Below, one piece after another: positions 18,883 to 27,274 of a stretch of 64,000 nt of DNA. Below the pieces are notes generated by a model. It did no database searches, had not been told where the DNA came from, and was given only the letters and a program-made list of their open reading frames with translations. The translations under genes and the position numbers were made by a program. How positions within the stretch are numbered: the stretch's first letter is position 1; every line of letters begins with the position of its first letter. This stretch comes from Jiangella muralis. Its GTDB lineage: Bacteria; Actinomycetota; Actinomycetes; Jiangellales; Jiangellaceae. Where the stretch lies: assembly GCF_001270745.1 (NCBI RefSeq), contig NZ_LFXL01000027.1, positions 62,001 through 126,000 on the forward strand, in the 5' to 3' direction.

Positions 18883-18900
18883 GCATCGCCACAGGTCAAG
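18883..18900 (+). repeat. Dispersed intergenic motif, copy B
   Basis: GCATCGCCACAGGTCAAG, 49 bp after the SH3-containing gene, matches the copy at 13955-13972 at 16 of 18 positions. Confidence 0.35.
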
Positions 18901-18905
18901 GACCC

Positions 18906-19009
18906 GTGCACGCCGGCTGGTGCTCTGCCGTCACATCTGACCGCAGACCTCCATCGCGCGATCGCGCTCTGCCACCACATCTGACGGCAGAGCACCAGGC
19001 GGCGTGCAC
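18906..19009. repeat. Long imperfect inverted repeat with 42-bp arms
   Basis: The arms at 18906-18947 and 18968-19009 begin and end with GTGCACGCCG and CGGCGTGCAC. They share GGTGCTCTGCCGTCA in the stem and differ at about seven positions. The 20-bp centre contains the palindrome ATCGCGCGAT. It could fold into a large cruciform or RNA hairpin. No ORF is present inside, so it may be a miniature element or a processing/terminator structure. Confidence 0.75.
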
Positions 19010-19068
19010 CCCTGTCGACCGCGCGAAAGGCCCGAGCGCCGGCGCCTGACCGCACGCCGCCCCAGCAC

Positions 19069-19192
19069 GCCGCTTCGTCACCTGATCCACCCCTGGAAAA
19101 CGATCAGGTGACCAAACCGCGCCCACGAACAGCGCAACGTCACCTGATCAACTCCAGCATGCGGACACGAAACGATCAGGTGACGAAGCGGC
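19069..19192. repeat. Nested palindrome array with four GTCACCTGATC units
   Basis: GTCACCTGATC occurs at 19077-19087 and 19139-19149 on the plus strand, and as its reverse complement at 19102-19112 and 19174-19184. This gives two hairpins with 11-bp stems. The outermost arms extend to a perfect 19-bp inverted repeat (19069-19087 with 19174-19192). This resembles REP/BIME-type elements. Confidence 0.75.
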
Positions 19193-19508
19193 CGCCAGAA
19201 GGGGCGCTAGGTCACCCGACCGTTTCCGACGAACGGGACCGACCGCCACCCCGGCCGGCCCCGCTCGCTCCCCCGTCAGCCGATCAGGCCCCCCGCCCCC
19301 GACCGGCGACGCGTGACCACCAGCGCCGTCCCGCCGACGATGATCAGTCGTCATCGCCACCCGGAGGCGGCGTGCCCGGCGTCTCCGGCGGCGTCGGCGG
19401 GTCGAGCGGGTCGACCGGGGCGCAGACACGGGCCGGATCGGGCGGCGCACGTCCGGCCCTGCCTCTACGCTGCTGCCAGGTGTTCGACGTGACAGGAAGG
19501 TCTGACCC

Positions 19509-19691
19509 ATGGCAGGCAAGTTCGAGCTCTACAAGGACAAGTCCGACCAGTACCGCTTCCGCCTGAAGGCCGGCAACGGCGAGGTCATCGCCGTCGGCGA
19601 GGCGTACAGCAGCAAGAGCGGCGCGCTCAACGGCATCGACTCCATCAAGCGCAACGCCGCCGAGGCGGAGATCGACGACCAGACCGGCTGA
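19509..19691 (+). CDS. YegP-like DUF1508 protein
   Basis: This 60-residue protein is a single DUF1508 unit. It has KFELYKDKSDQYRFRLKAGN, then GEVIAVGEAYSSK and SALNGIDSIKRNA, the hallmark pattern of the family. The function is unknown; homologues are small cytoplasmic beta-alpha proteins often doubled in enterobacteria. CAGGAAGG lies upstream of the ATG. It is followed by a terminator and is probably a single-gene unit. Confidence 0.93.
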   Translation: MAGKFELYKDKSDQYRFRLKAGNGEVIAVGEAYSSKSGALNGIDSIKRNAAEAEIDDQTG

Positions 19692-19706
19692 CGTCCGGCC
19701 GTCCGC

Positions 19707-19740
19707 GAGCCCCGGTTCCGCCACGCGCGGGCCGGGGCTC
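19707..19740 (+). terminator. Terminator hairpin after the YegP-like gene
   Basis: GAGCCCCGG (19707-19715) pairs with CCGGGGCTC (19732-19740). The stem is 9 bp with a 16-nt loop; no T tract follows. Confidence 0.65.
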
Positions 19741-19748
19741 CGCTCGTC

Positions 19749-19754
19749 TAGGGT
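19749..19754 (+). promoter_or_regulatory. -10 box TAGGGT before the VOC gene
   Basis: TAGGGT ends 8 bp before the ATG at 19763, so the transcript may be leaderless. A G-rich stretch between them could also serve as a weak ribosome site. Confidence 0.4.
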
Positions 19755-19762
19755 GGGGGCGC

Positions 19763-20140
19763 ATGGCCGCCCTGCGCGAGATCGTCGTCGACTGCGGGCA
19801 CGCGCCGAGCCTGGCCCGGTTCTGGGCCGCGGTGCTCGACGACTACGACGTCCTGCCCTACGACGACGCCGAGGTCGAGCGGCTGGCGGCGCTCGGGCTC
19901 ACCCCCGAGACCGACCCGACGGTGGCCGTCGGCGGCCCCGGCCCGACGCTGTTCTTCCAGCAGGTGCCCGAGCGCAAGACGGTGAAGAACCGCGTACACC
20001 TCGAGGTCGAGGCGGCCGACCGGCAGGCCGAGGTCGACCGGCTGCTCGCCCTCGGGGCCAGTGTGCACAGCGTCCACGAGCGGTGGACCACGATGCTCGA
20101 CCCCGAGGGCAACGAGTTCTGCGTGACCGACGCCGGCTAG
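19763..20140 (+). CDS. VOC superfamily (glyoxalase-like) protein
   Basis: This 125-residue protein has one pair of beta-alpha-beta-beta-beta units. IVVDCGHAPSLARFWAAVLD opens the first, and VHLEVEAADRQAEVDRLLALGA with MLDPEGNEFCVTDAG forms the second. The final DPEGNEFCV is the usual glyoxalase/dioxygenase strand with its metal-site glutamate. The substrate is unknown. The stop codon TAG shares the palindrome CTAG with the stop codon of the convergent permease gene. Confidence 0.88.
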   Translation: MAALREIVVDCGHAPSLARFWAAVLDDYDVLPYDDAEVERLAALGLTPETDPTVAVGGPGPTLFFQQVPERKTVKNRVHLEVEAADRQAEVDRLLALGASVHSVHERWTTMLDPEGNEFCVTDAG

Positions 20141-22383
20141 TCCGCCGTCGCCGCGGCCTGGGCGGCCCGCTGCCGCAGCACCTGCCAGGCCGGCAGCAGC
20201 GTCGCCGCCAGCGTCAGGCCCAGCGCGACCGCCACCACGCCCAGATAGATCAGCGGCGACCCCGACGGCGTCAGCTGATCGGCCCGCGCGAGGCTGAACG
20301 GGACCAGCGTCGCGACCGAGGCGAGGGTGCCGAGCGTGATGCCGACGGCCGCCACCAGCACGCCCTCGGCGCCGACCATGCGCAGCACCTGGGACCGGGT
20401 CGCGCCGGTGAGCCGCTGCAGCCCGAACTCGCGCCGCCGTGCGCCGGTGCTGGCCGACAGCACGTTGATCACCGAGATCGCGGCGTACGCGACGATCATG
20501 AGGACGATGGTGTAGTTGGCGAAGGCGAGCGTCTGCTGCTGGTCGCCGTACTCGTCGAACAGCGCGGCACGGTCGGCGACGGCCAGCCCGGGCGTCGCGG
20601 CGGCCAGATCGCGCAGCTCGGCGACGACGGCGGACGCGGCGCCGTCGTCCGCGGCGACGAGGATCTCGTGCGCCCCGCCGGCGGTCGTGTGCGCCGCCAG
20701 CAGGTCCGCCGGCAGCAGCAGCGTGTCGTAGTCGTCGGCGGCGTCGAAGGTCGCGGCCACCCGGACCGTCGCCGTCGCGCCGTCGCCGAGCCGCAGCGTC
20801 AGCTCGTCACCGAGGCCCACCCCGAGCGACCGCGCGTGGTCGGCGTCCAGCGCGACGGTGTCGCCGGTGAGGCCGGTGAGGGCGCCGTCCACCGTCGTGA
20901 CCGGGGTGGTCGCCTCCGCGCCGGCAGCGGTGACGCCCTGCAGCGTCCAGCCCTCGTCGCTCTGTGAGCCGTCGCGCGGCGCCTCGACGAAGCCGGTGCT
21001 GCGGACCAGCTGGGAGGCGCCGGCGACGCCGGGCAGTGCGGCGATGCGGTCCACCAGCGCCGCGTCGGCGGGCGCGGACGACGTGACGACGGCGTCGGCG
21101 ACCAGCCCGGCGGTGAACGCGTCGCGGTTGACCGCGTCCTCGGTGGACTGCAGGTAGAGCGTGCCGGTGGCGATGCCGGTGAGCATGATGATCGGGGTGA
21201 CGACGGCGGCCGTGCGGGCCGTGCGGCCGCGGGCGTTGAGCACGGCCAGGTGCCCGGGGACGCCGGCCACGGCCCGGACCGGCCACTGCAGCAGCGCGGT
21301 CATGGCGCGGGTCAGCACCGGGCTGAGCAGCGCCAGCCCGATCGCCCACAGGATCACCGCCGGGCCCGCCGTGCTGGTCGTCAGCGGCCCGCTCATCACC
21401 GTCATCGTGACGACGCCCAGCGCGATGCCGCCGCTCAGCGTCAGCAGGCCGAACACCCAGCGCCACGCGCCCATCGTCCGGTGCTCCAGTGCGGCCTCGG
21501 CCAGCGCCTGGGTGGGCCGGACGGCGGCCGCCCGGCGCCCGGCGACCAGCGCGCCGCCGACCGCCGCGATCAGCGCCGCGCCGACCGCCGTCACCATCGG
21601 GATCCAGCCCTGCCGGAACTCCACCCCGGCGGGCACGACGCCGGCGTCGGTCATCCGCTCGAACAGGAACCGGCCCAGGTAGTGGCCCGGCACCAGGGCG
21701 ATCCCGGTCGCGACCACCGACAGCAGCAGCGTCTCGCCGAGCACCATGCGGCGCAGCTGGCCGGGCGTGCCGCCGACCGCGCGCAGCAGCGCCAGTTCAC
21801 GGCCGCGCTGCTGGATGGACAGCGCCAGCATCGAGGCGACGCCGAACATCGAGACCATGATCGCCCAGCCGCCGAAGACTCCCGCCAGCGAGATGAGGTC
21901 CACGCTGCTGGCCCGCGCCTCGGGCAGCTCGGCCAGGCCACGCGCGTCGCCGGTGAGCGTCGTCGTGGCGGTGCCGTCGAGCGCGGCGGCGATCCGCTCG
22001 CGCAGCTCACCGGCGCCCACGCCGGGCGTGGCCGTCACCGCGATCGCGTCGACCGTGCCGGACGGCGCCGGCTCGTCCAGCACCCGCCCCTCGGCCGCGG
22101 CCACGCCGTCGACCGCGGCGACCGTCGCGACCAGCTCGTCGTCGACGCGCACCCGCTCGGGCAGCACCACGGACTCGTCGGTGCCGGGAATGTCGTAACG
22201 CTGCTCCCCCGCGACGACAACGTCCGCGCCGGCCAGCTGCTGCGGCGGCACCGCCGTGCGGATGCCGGTCTCCATCAGCCCGCCGCAGGCCATCACCATC
22301 GCGGTGCCGAGCACCATCGCCACGAACGCCGCCACGAAGGCGCCCATGCGATACCGCAGGGTCCGCACCGCCAGACCGAACAT
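20137..22383 (-). CDS. FtsX/MacB-type ABC transporter permease
   Basis: The protein has 748 residues with an N-terminal membrane helix and large extracytoplasmic domains. Two FtsX-type membrane domains are visible: one around residues 170-290 (GREL followed by LLRAVGGTPGQLRRMV) and one at the C-terminus (GARRREFGLQRLTGATRSQVLRMVG). This architecture is shared by permeases that work in lipoprotein or antimicrobial-peptide handling. They need an ABC ATPase, usually encoded directly upstream. None is present here, so the partner must be encoded elsewhere. A palindrome sits immediately before the ATG. The gene ends 4 bp inside the convergent VOC gene. Confidence 0.9.
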   Translation of the reverse strand: MFGLAVRTLRYRMGAFVAAFVAMVLGTAMVMACGGLMETGIRTAVPPQQLAGADVVVAGEQRYDIPGTDESVVLPERVRVDDELVATVAAVDGVAAAEGRVLDEPAPSGTVDAIAVTATPGVGAGELRERIAAALDGTATTTLTGDARGLAELPEARASSVDLISLAGVFGGWAIMVSMFGVASMLALSIQQRGRELALLRAVGGTPGQLRRMVLGETLLLSVVATGIALVPGHYLGRFLFERMTDAGVVPAGVEFRQGWIPMVTAVGAALIAAVGGALVAGRRAAAVRPTQALAEAALEHRTMGAWRWVFGLLTLSGGIALGVVTMTVMSGPLTTSTAGPAVILWAIGLALLSPVLTRAMTALLQWPVRAVAGVPGHLAVLNARGRTARTAAVVTPIIMLTGIATGTLYLQSTEDAVNRDAFTAGLVADAVVTSSAPADAALVDRIAALPGVAGASQLVRSTGFVEAPRDGSQSDEGWTLQGVTAAGAEATTPVTTVDGALTGLTGDTVALDADHARSLGVGLGDELTLRLGDGATATVRVAATFDAADDYDTLLLPADLLAAHTTAGGAHEILVAADDGAASAVVAELRDLAAATPGLAVADRAALFDEYGDQQQTLAFANYTIVLMIVAYAAISVINVLSASTGARRREFGLQRLTGATRSQVLRMVGAEGVLVAAVGITLGTLASVATLVPFSLARADQLTPSGSPLIYLGVVAVALGLTLAATLLPAWQVLRQRAAQAAATAD

Positions 22384-22391
22384 CGGTTGCT

Positions 22392-22427
22392 CCCGAGAAC
22401 ACGTCGCACCTGGTGCGCGACCTCGGG
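22392..22427 (-). promoter_or_regulatory. Candidate operator before the FtsX permease gene
   Basis: The core palindrome GCACC-T-GGTGC (22406-22416) is enclosed by the outer inverted repeat CCCGAG/CTCGGG (22392-22397, 22422-22427). It begins 9 bp from the start codon. It could be an operator or a leader hairpin. Confidence 0.4.
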
Positions 22428-22500
22428 TTCGACGCTACGGAGCGGGCGGCGTCGGTCCCATGGCGCTGACCGGCGGCTTCAGCCGGGGGCCAGCCCCACC

Positions 22501-23067
22501 TCAGATTCTGTGGCGGGCCCGCCAGTCGGCCCGGAGCAGGCCCATGAGCACGGCGTCGACGCGCTCGCCGTCCCAGAGCAGCGCCCCGCGCTCCCGTCCC
22601 TCGACGACGAACCCGCACTTCTCGTACGAGCGCTGCGCCCGCGGGTTGAACGCGTACACCTCGAGGCCCACGCGATACACGCCCACCTCCTCGAACAGGT
22701 AGGCGAGCATCAGCTCGATCGCCTCGGGCCCGAGCCCACGGCCGCGGTGGCTCTCGACGAGGTCGATGCGGAAGCCGGCGGTCTCGTTGTCGGCGTCGAC
22801 CTCATTGACGGCCAGCCCGCCGACGTACTCGCCGGTGGCGGTGTCCTCGAAGGCCCAGTCGAGGCGGTCGTACTGGTCGGCGCGGCTGGCGCAGTACGCG
22901 TCGATGGCCGCGCGGGTGAACGTCTGGTGGGTGCCGGTGAGGCGGTTGAACTCGGCGTCCTGCAGCGACGCGAACACCGCCTCGGCGTGCTGGGGGCCGA
23001 GCGGGACCAGCCGGATGCGCGGGCCGGTGAGCGTGGGGGTGGCAGCGAGTGCCCCAGCGTTGATCAC
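22501..23067 (-). CDS. GNAT family N-acetyltransferase (RimJ/RimL type)
   Basis: The 188-residue protein has the RimJ/RimL acetyltransferase pattern. It opens with LTGPRIRLVPLGPQHAEAVF; EYVGGLAVNEVDADNETAGFRIDL is the central sheet. SHRGRGLGPEAIELMLAYLFEEVG is the acetyl-CoA-binding helix region with its R/QxxGxG/A-like loop. VYAFNPRAQRSYEKCGFVVEGRER is the typical C-terminal motif. It probably acetylates a small molecule or an N-terminal residue. The start is GTG 23067. It lies 117 bp upstream of the permease gene on the same strand. Confidence 0.9.
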   Translation of the reverse strand: MINAGALAATPTLTGPRIRLVPLGPQHAEAVFASLQDAEFNRLTGTHQTFTRAAIDAYCASRADQYDRLDWAFEDTATGEYVGGLAVNEVDADNETAGFRIDLVESHRGRGLGPEAIELMLAYLFEEVGVYRVGLEVYAFNPRAQRSYEKCGFVVEGRERGALLWDGERVDAVLMGLLRADWRARHRI

Positions 23068-23137
23068 GCGCCCTGTCTACCTGGCGCCATGGGGCGCGGC
23101 AACGCATTTACGCAACACGTTTACACTGGGGACAGGC

Positions 23138-23172
23138 GAAGGCCCCTCGGAGTAAGGGTCCGAGGGGCCTTC
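23138..23172. terminator. 13-bp terminator-like hairpin, copy 1 of a repeated element
   Basis: GAAGGCCCCTCGG pairs with CCGAGGGGCCTTC around loop AGTAAGGGT. The same hairpin with one compensated base pair occurs at 27275-27309. Confidence 0.8.
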
Positions 23173-23524
23173 TCAGTCGACCAGAACCATCGCGTCCGGA
23201 TGAACCGGCCGGATGCTCGCCCCCTCCGATGACGGCGGCTCGAACGGCGGTCTCGCGGTCGCCCGCGTGCTCCACTGCCCTTCCGGTCTGCCGTCCGGCT
23301 CCGTCAGCCGCCCCGCCCATCGGGGTGCGGTCCGCCGGGTTGCCCCGACGTGGCGAACTGCCGTTCTCCGTCCGGCCCGCCCTCGACTACCTTCGGTGCC
23401 TTTGGCCAGGTCACCCCGGCTGTCCGGCTCCGATCTCGTCGATGACGATGGAGCATTTCTAGTCCTGTCGAGGGGGTCGCACAAGAGGGTTCGGCGAACA
23501 TTTCCGGGCCGGGCCGTCGCCCAC

Positions 23525-23595
23525 AAGGATGTCCACAAGAGGCTGAGCGTGGCCCACCGGTTTCCCACACCCCTGTGCACAGAATCTGTGGACAA
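23525..23595. other. Cluster of DnaA-box-like sequences
   Basis: TGTGGACAA (23587-23595) is the exact complement of the actinobacterial DnaA box TTGTCCACA and abuts the stop codon of the solenoid gene. TGTCCACA at 23530-23537 and weaker TTCCCACAC and CTGTGCACAG sequences lie within 70 bp. There is no dnaA, dnaN or rpmH nearby, so this is not the usual replication origin. Confidence 0.45.
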
Positions 23596-26500
23596 CTACC
23601 GGCGATTCAGCACCCGGGTGACGGCGGCGACGACGGTCGTGGCGAGCACGGCGCCGCTGAAGACGAGCCCGTAGGCCACCACGAGGTCCGGGCCACGCGG
23701 GTCCCAGGCGGCGTCCTGGCCCAGGCTGAGGATCGGGATCAGCAGGTCGAGCGTGTAGCCGAACGGGTTGAACGTCGGGTGGACGTTCACCTCGACCGGG
23801 TCCAGCGTCTTGTCCCAGAAGTAGGCGGTCCCGAACACCAGCAGGCCGACGAACCAGATGGCGGCCAGGCCGGGCCGGTAGCCGAAGCCGACGGTGAGGT
23901 CCTGCAGGTAGCCCCAGCCCTTCATCAGCGACTGGCCGAATGAGGACGTGCGCAGCAGGTCGCGGCGGTGCCGCAGCCGGGCCAGCAGGACGGTGCGCGC
24001 TGCGGCGTCGTCGCCGGAGCGGCGGTAGTGGCTGGCCAGCTGCTCGTACACCTGGTGCTGGTAGCCGGTGGGGTCGCGGCGCAGCCACGCCAGCGCGGTG
24101 TCGGTGTCGGCGTCGCCGGGGTCGTCGAAGGTGAGGCCGGACAGCATGACCATCGAGGTGTCGGTGGGGTCCATGACCAGCGTGCGGACCTCGGACCCGC
24201 GCAGGTCGACGGCGATCTCGCCGGCCGGCAGCTCCACGGTGCCGGCCTGCAACTCGGAGAGGTCGATCAGCGCCCGCAGCCCGGTGGCCGTGGCGGCGAC
24301 GCTGAGGTCGTTCATCAGGATCCGCCGGTCCACCTCGGCCTCGTGCAACGAGACCAGCGGCCGCTCCTGCTCGGTTCCGGCCGCACGGGAGTCGGCGGCG
24401 TGCTCCTGGCTGATCGTCACCTGCTCGCACGACAGCTCGCCGATGTGCGCGCGGTCCAGCCGCACCTCGCCGACGATGATCAGCGGGCCGTTGCCGGTGG
24501 AGCGGCGCGAGCCCAGCTCGACCGCGCCGGACACCCGCAGGTTCGGCGCGAACACCGCGGTGCGGCCCGGGTTCGTCAGCGTCGTGCGGCCGCGGACCAG
24601 CAGCCGGCCGGCCACCACCGCCTCGGCCAGCGAGACCTGCCCGGTCAGCTCGACATCACGGCACTCCAGGTTGCCCTCGACCTTGAGCCCGGAGGCCGCG
24701 ACGATCTCCCCGACGGCGACCCGGCCGTCGGCCCGTTCGCCGACCTCGCCGTGTACCGCCGTCAGCATGACGCTGAAGCCCACCTCGGCCCGTCGCAGCG
24801 CGAGGCCACCGGTCAGCTGCGCGTCGCGGACGAGGAACGAGCCGCCGATCTCGACCTGCGCGGCGTCGACGGCGAGCCGGCCCGGGTGGTGATAGCGGCC
24901 GCCGTCGACGAGGAGGTCGCCGCCGACCCGGGACCGCGCGACGATGACGGCGCCGTCGACGTCCAGCTCGGTCAGCCGGAACACCCCGCAGCCGACCTCG
25001 GGCAGCAGCAGCGCGGTCTGCCCGGGTGCGACGAACCGCGCGCGCCGCAGGCTCAGCCCGGCCGAGAACGTCGACCCGGTGAGCCGCAGCGCGCCGTTGA
25101 ACACCCCGCCGTCGACGAGGAAGTCGTCGGACGTCGTCTGGATCGCGCTGAAGACGATCGCCCCATCGGCCGACCCGACGCCGTGCCCGGCCAGCGTCGA
25201 GCCGCTGAGCACGAACCGGCGGCGCACGTGCGCCTGGTCGAACGAGACGGTGCCCTCGATCTCGGCCCGCTCGAACGAGACCTTGCCGCCCACCTGCATG
25301 CCGGTGCCGTCGAGCGCGCGGTGGTCGGGCCGGCGCAGCACGGCGCCGTCGAACACGACGTCGCCGCCGACCTTGCCGTCGCGCAGCACCAGGCCGCCGT
25401 CGGCCCAGAACCCGCCGAGGTCGGACGAGTACGGGTCGTCGCCGACGACGAGGTCGCCGCGGACCTCCATGCGCGGCGCGATGAGCGCGTTGCCGTCGGG
25501 GTTGTAGATCTGTGCGCCGGTCAGCACGACGCTGTCGGCGACCGCCGCGGTGAGCCGGACGGCGCCGTCGCAGACCATGCCGCGGGCGGTGAACCGGCCG
25601 TCGACCCGCAGGCCGATGGCGTCGACGCCCATGCCGGACGCCTCGATGTAGGCGCCGCGCAGCAGCACGTCGCTGCGCACCCGGGCCTGGAACAGCCGCA
25701 GCTGGCCCTGCACCCGGACGCCGTCCATGGCCAGGCTCTTGCCGAGGTCGGCGTGGGCGAGGTCGATGTCGCCGCGGCAGCGGAACCGCCGCCCGAGCAC
25801 CAGCCGCTCGCCGATGACGGCCCGCGACGCGGCCAGCGCGCGGTAGCCGCCGTCGAGGCTGGCGCCGGTGAGGAAGACCGCCGCGCCGACCCGGATGCCC
25901 TTGATGTTCAGTCCGCCCTTGGCGGACAGCCGCTCGAGGTTGAGGTCGCGCCGGACGGTCGCGGACTGCAGGCTCACGGCCCAGGAGTCGTCCGGGTTGG
26001 TGACCCGGGTGCCGACGAGGCGGACCGACGTCGCCTCCAGCTCGTCCAGCATGACCCGGCCGACCAGCCGGGCGCGGTCGGCCACCAGCGAGCCGACCGC
26101 GGCGCCGATGCCGACCATCGCGTACCCGCCGGGGTTGCTGATCTCGACGCCGCGCAGCGCGAGGGTGTCGCGGACGACGCCGCGCGGGATCAGCATGCGG
26201 CCGAGGATGCGCGCGCCGTTCTCGACCTCCAGCCGGTCGGCCTCGATGTCGCTGGCCACCAGGGCGTCGCCGCCGGGGTTGGCCAGCACCGCGCCGTCGA
26301 ACACGACGCTGCCGGCTACCGTCGCGTGGCCGAGGTCGACGGTGCCGCTGCAGCGCAGGCCGTTGCCCTGCACGCCGCCCGCGACCAGCCGGCGGGCGTC
26401 CAGCGCGACGCCGTGCCGGTTGCGCAGGACAGCGTCGGTGAGGTCGAGCTTCCCGGCGACGGTCGCACCGGACAGCACGATCGGCCCGCGGACCCGGGCA

Positions 26501-27114
26501 CCGACCAGGCCCAGTCCGCCGTCGACCCGCAGCCGCTCGGCATCGATGGCCTCGCCGGACGCCGCGAACAGCCGCGCGCGGGTGAGCAGGAGGTCGCCAC
26601 CGACGCTGAGGTTGCGGGCGTGGAACAGCGTCGAGCGGCCCTGGAACCGGCTGTCCTCGAACGACGCCGACCGGTGCACGCGGGTGTCGACCATGCTGAC
26701 CGAGCCGACGAGGCACTCGCGCACGGCCAGCGCGTTCTGCACGTCGACGGATTCGGTGCGCAGGTCCGGCACCCGGCAGCGGACCAGCTCGACGCCGGCC
26801 GCCGTCAGCTCGGCGAGCGCGAGGATGTCGTCGATCCAGCACATGTCCAGCCGCAGCGGCCGCTCCAGTCGCCCGTCGCGCAGCTGCAGGCCGCCGGTGA
26901 TGCGGGCGCCGGTCAGCCGGACGGCGGCGCCGGGCACGCCGCCGGCGTCGCGCAGCAGCTCGTCGACGATGCGGGCGCGGACGGTGCGCGACTCGTCCCA
27001 CGCGTCGGCGGACTCGACGGAGCGCGGATCGATGTCGCGGCCGAGGTCCGCCTCGCCGCCGCGAGCCACGGCGGACCGCAGCACCGACTCGGCGCGGCTG
27101 AGCCTGTCGCGCAC
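23596..27114 (-). CDS. Giant beta-solenoid repeat protein with C-terminal membrane segments
   Basis: The protein has about 1172 residues from GTG 27114, chosen for the GGGAGG ribosome site 4 bp upstream; TTG 27135 is in frame. Most of it is a continuous array of short beta-strand repeats of the form G-x-L-x-L-x-x-A-x-L/V, about 20 residues each. The turn motif NP-G/D-x-x-A recurs (NPGGDAL, NPGGYAM, NPDGNAL, NPGRTAV). This predicts a long right-handed beta-solenoid related to pentapeptide/bactofilin-like folds. Near residue 1030 a helical YEQLASHYRRSGDDAAARTVLL segment begins, followed by two membrane helices (about 1080-1100 and 1144-1166). Some homologues carry the label membrane-associated oxidoreductase, but no redox motif is visible. 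Function unknown. Confidence 0.88.
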   Translation of the reverse strand: MRDRLSRAESVLRSAVARGGEADLGRDIDPRSVESADAWDESRTVRARIVDELLRDAGGVPGAAVRLTGARITGGLQLRDGRLERPLRLDMCWIDDILALAELTAAGVELVRCRVPDLRTESVDVQNALAVRECLVGSVSMVDTRVHRSASFEDSRFQGRSTLFHARNLSVGGDLLLTRARLFAASGEAIDAERLRVDGGLGLVGARVRGPIVLSGATVAGKLDLTDAVLRNRHGVALDARRLVAGGVQGNGLRCSGTVDLGHATVAGSVVFDGAVLANPGGDALVASDIEADRLEVENGARILGRMLIPRGVVRDTLALRGVEISNPGGYAMVGIGAAVGSLVADRARLVGRVMLDELEATSVRLVGTRVTNPDDSWAVSLQSATVRRDLNLERLSAKGGLNIKGIRVGAAVFLTGASLDGGYRALAASRAVIGERLVLGRRFRCRGDIDLAHADLGKSLAMDGVRVQGQLRLFQARVRSDVLLRGAYIEASGMGVDAIGLRVDGRFTARGMVCDGAVRLTAAVADSVVLTGAQIYNPDGNALIAPRMEVRGDLVVGDDPYSSDLGGFWADGGLVLRDGKVGGDVVFDGAVLRRPDHRALDGTGMQVGGKVSFERAEIEGTVSFDQAHVRRRFVLSGSTLAGHGVGSADGAIVFSAIQTTSDDFLVDGGVFNGALRLTGSTFSAGLSLRRARFVAPGQTALLLPEVGCGVFRLTELDVDGAVIVARSRVGGDLLVDGGRYHHPGRLAVDAAQVEIGGSFLVRDAQLTGGLALRRAEVGFSVMLTAVHGEVGERADGRVAVGEIVAASGLKVEGNLECRDVELTGQVSLAEAVVAGRLLVRGRTTLTNPGRTAVFAPNLRVSGAVELGSRRSTGNGPLIIVGEVRLDRAHIGELSCEQVTISQEHAADSRAAGTEQERPLVSLHEAEVDRRILMNDLSVAATATGLRALIDLSELQAGTVELPAGEIAVDLRGSEVRTLVMDPTDTSMVMLSGLTFDDPGDADTDTALAWLRRDPTGYQHQVYEQLASHYRRSGDDAAARTVLLARLRHRRDLLRTSSFGQSLMKGWGYLQDLTVGFGYRPGLAAIWFVGLLVFGTAYFWDKTLDPVEVNVHPTFNPFGYTLDLLIPILSLGQDAAWDPRGPDLVVAYGLVFSGAVLATTVVAAVTRVLNRR

Positions 27115-27274
27115 TCTGCCTCCCGGTCCGGCCAAATCTCATCCCCGCCGTTGTCGGTGATCAATGTAACGGCAACGGCAAAGCGGTTGGATGCGGACGG
27201 ACCAACTCGAACCGATCGCGGCGATACGCCGTGTCGTGACGCGGTAGTCATCCGCGGATGCGATAGAAATCGCA

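Larger units (their letters stand above)
18835..19508. other. Gene-free region with several palindromes
   Basis: This 674-bp stretch has no credible gene on either strand. The first 360 bp carry an 18-bp dispersed motif and two sets of inverted repeats annotated separately. The remaining 310 bp are GC-rich without clear structure, apart from the leader of the YegP-like gene. Confidence 0.6.
23068..23595. other. Intergenic region between the GNAT and solenoid genes
   Basis: This 528-bp stretch contains a strong hairpin at 23138-23172 and a DnaA-box-like cluster at 23525-23595. The 350 bp between them are GC-rich. I see no gene with a credible start and coding bias there. Confidence 0.55.

Noticed and set aside
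19077-19184. Possible CRISPR-like array (four GTCACCTGATC units)
   Set aside because: Units alternate in orientation, are only 11 bp and have unequal spacers. No cas gene is nearby.
19344-19500. Small Pro-rich protein on the minus strand ending TPPETPGTPPPGGDDD
   Set aside because: No in-frame start codon with a ribosome site before the divergent YegP-like gene begins.
23138-23172. tRNA-like fold
   Set aside because: It is a single 13-bp hairpin with a 9-nt loop; there is no cloverleaf or T-loop sequence.
23173-23470. Small ORFs on both strands between the GNAT and solenoid genes
   Set aside because: Composition is Pro/Arg/Ser-rich without coding bias or ribosome sites, and no family is recognised.
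23525-23595. Chromosomal replication origin
   Set aside because: DnaA-like boxes are present, but there is no dnaA, dnaN, gyrB or rpmH and no AT-rich unwinding region.
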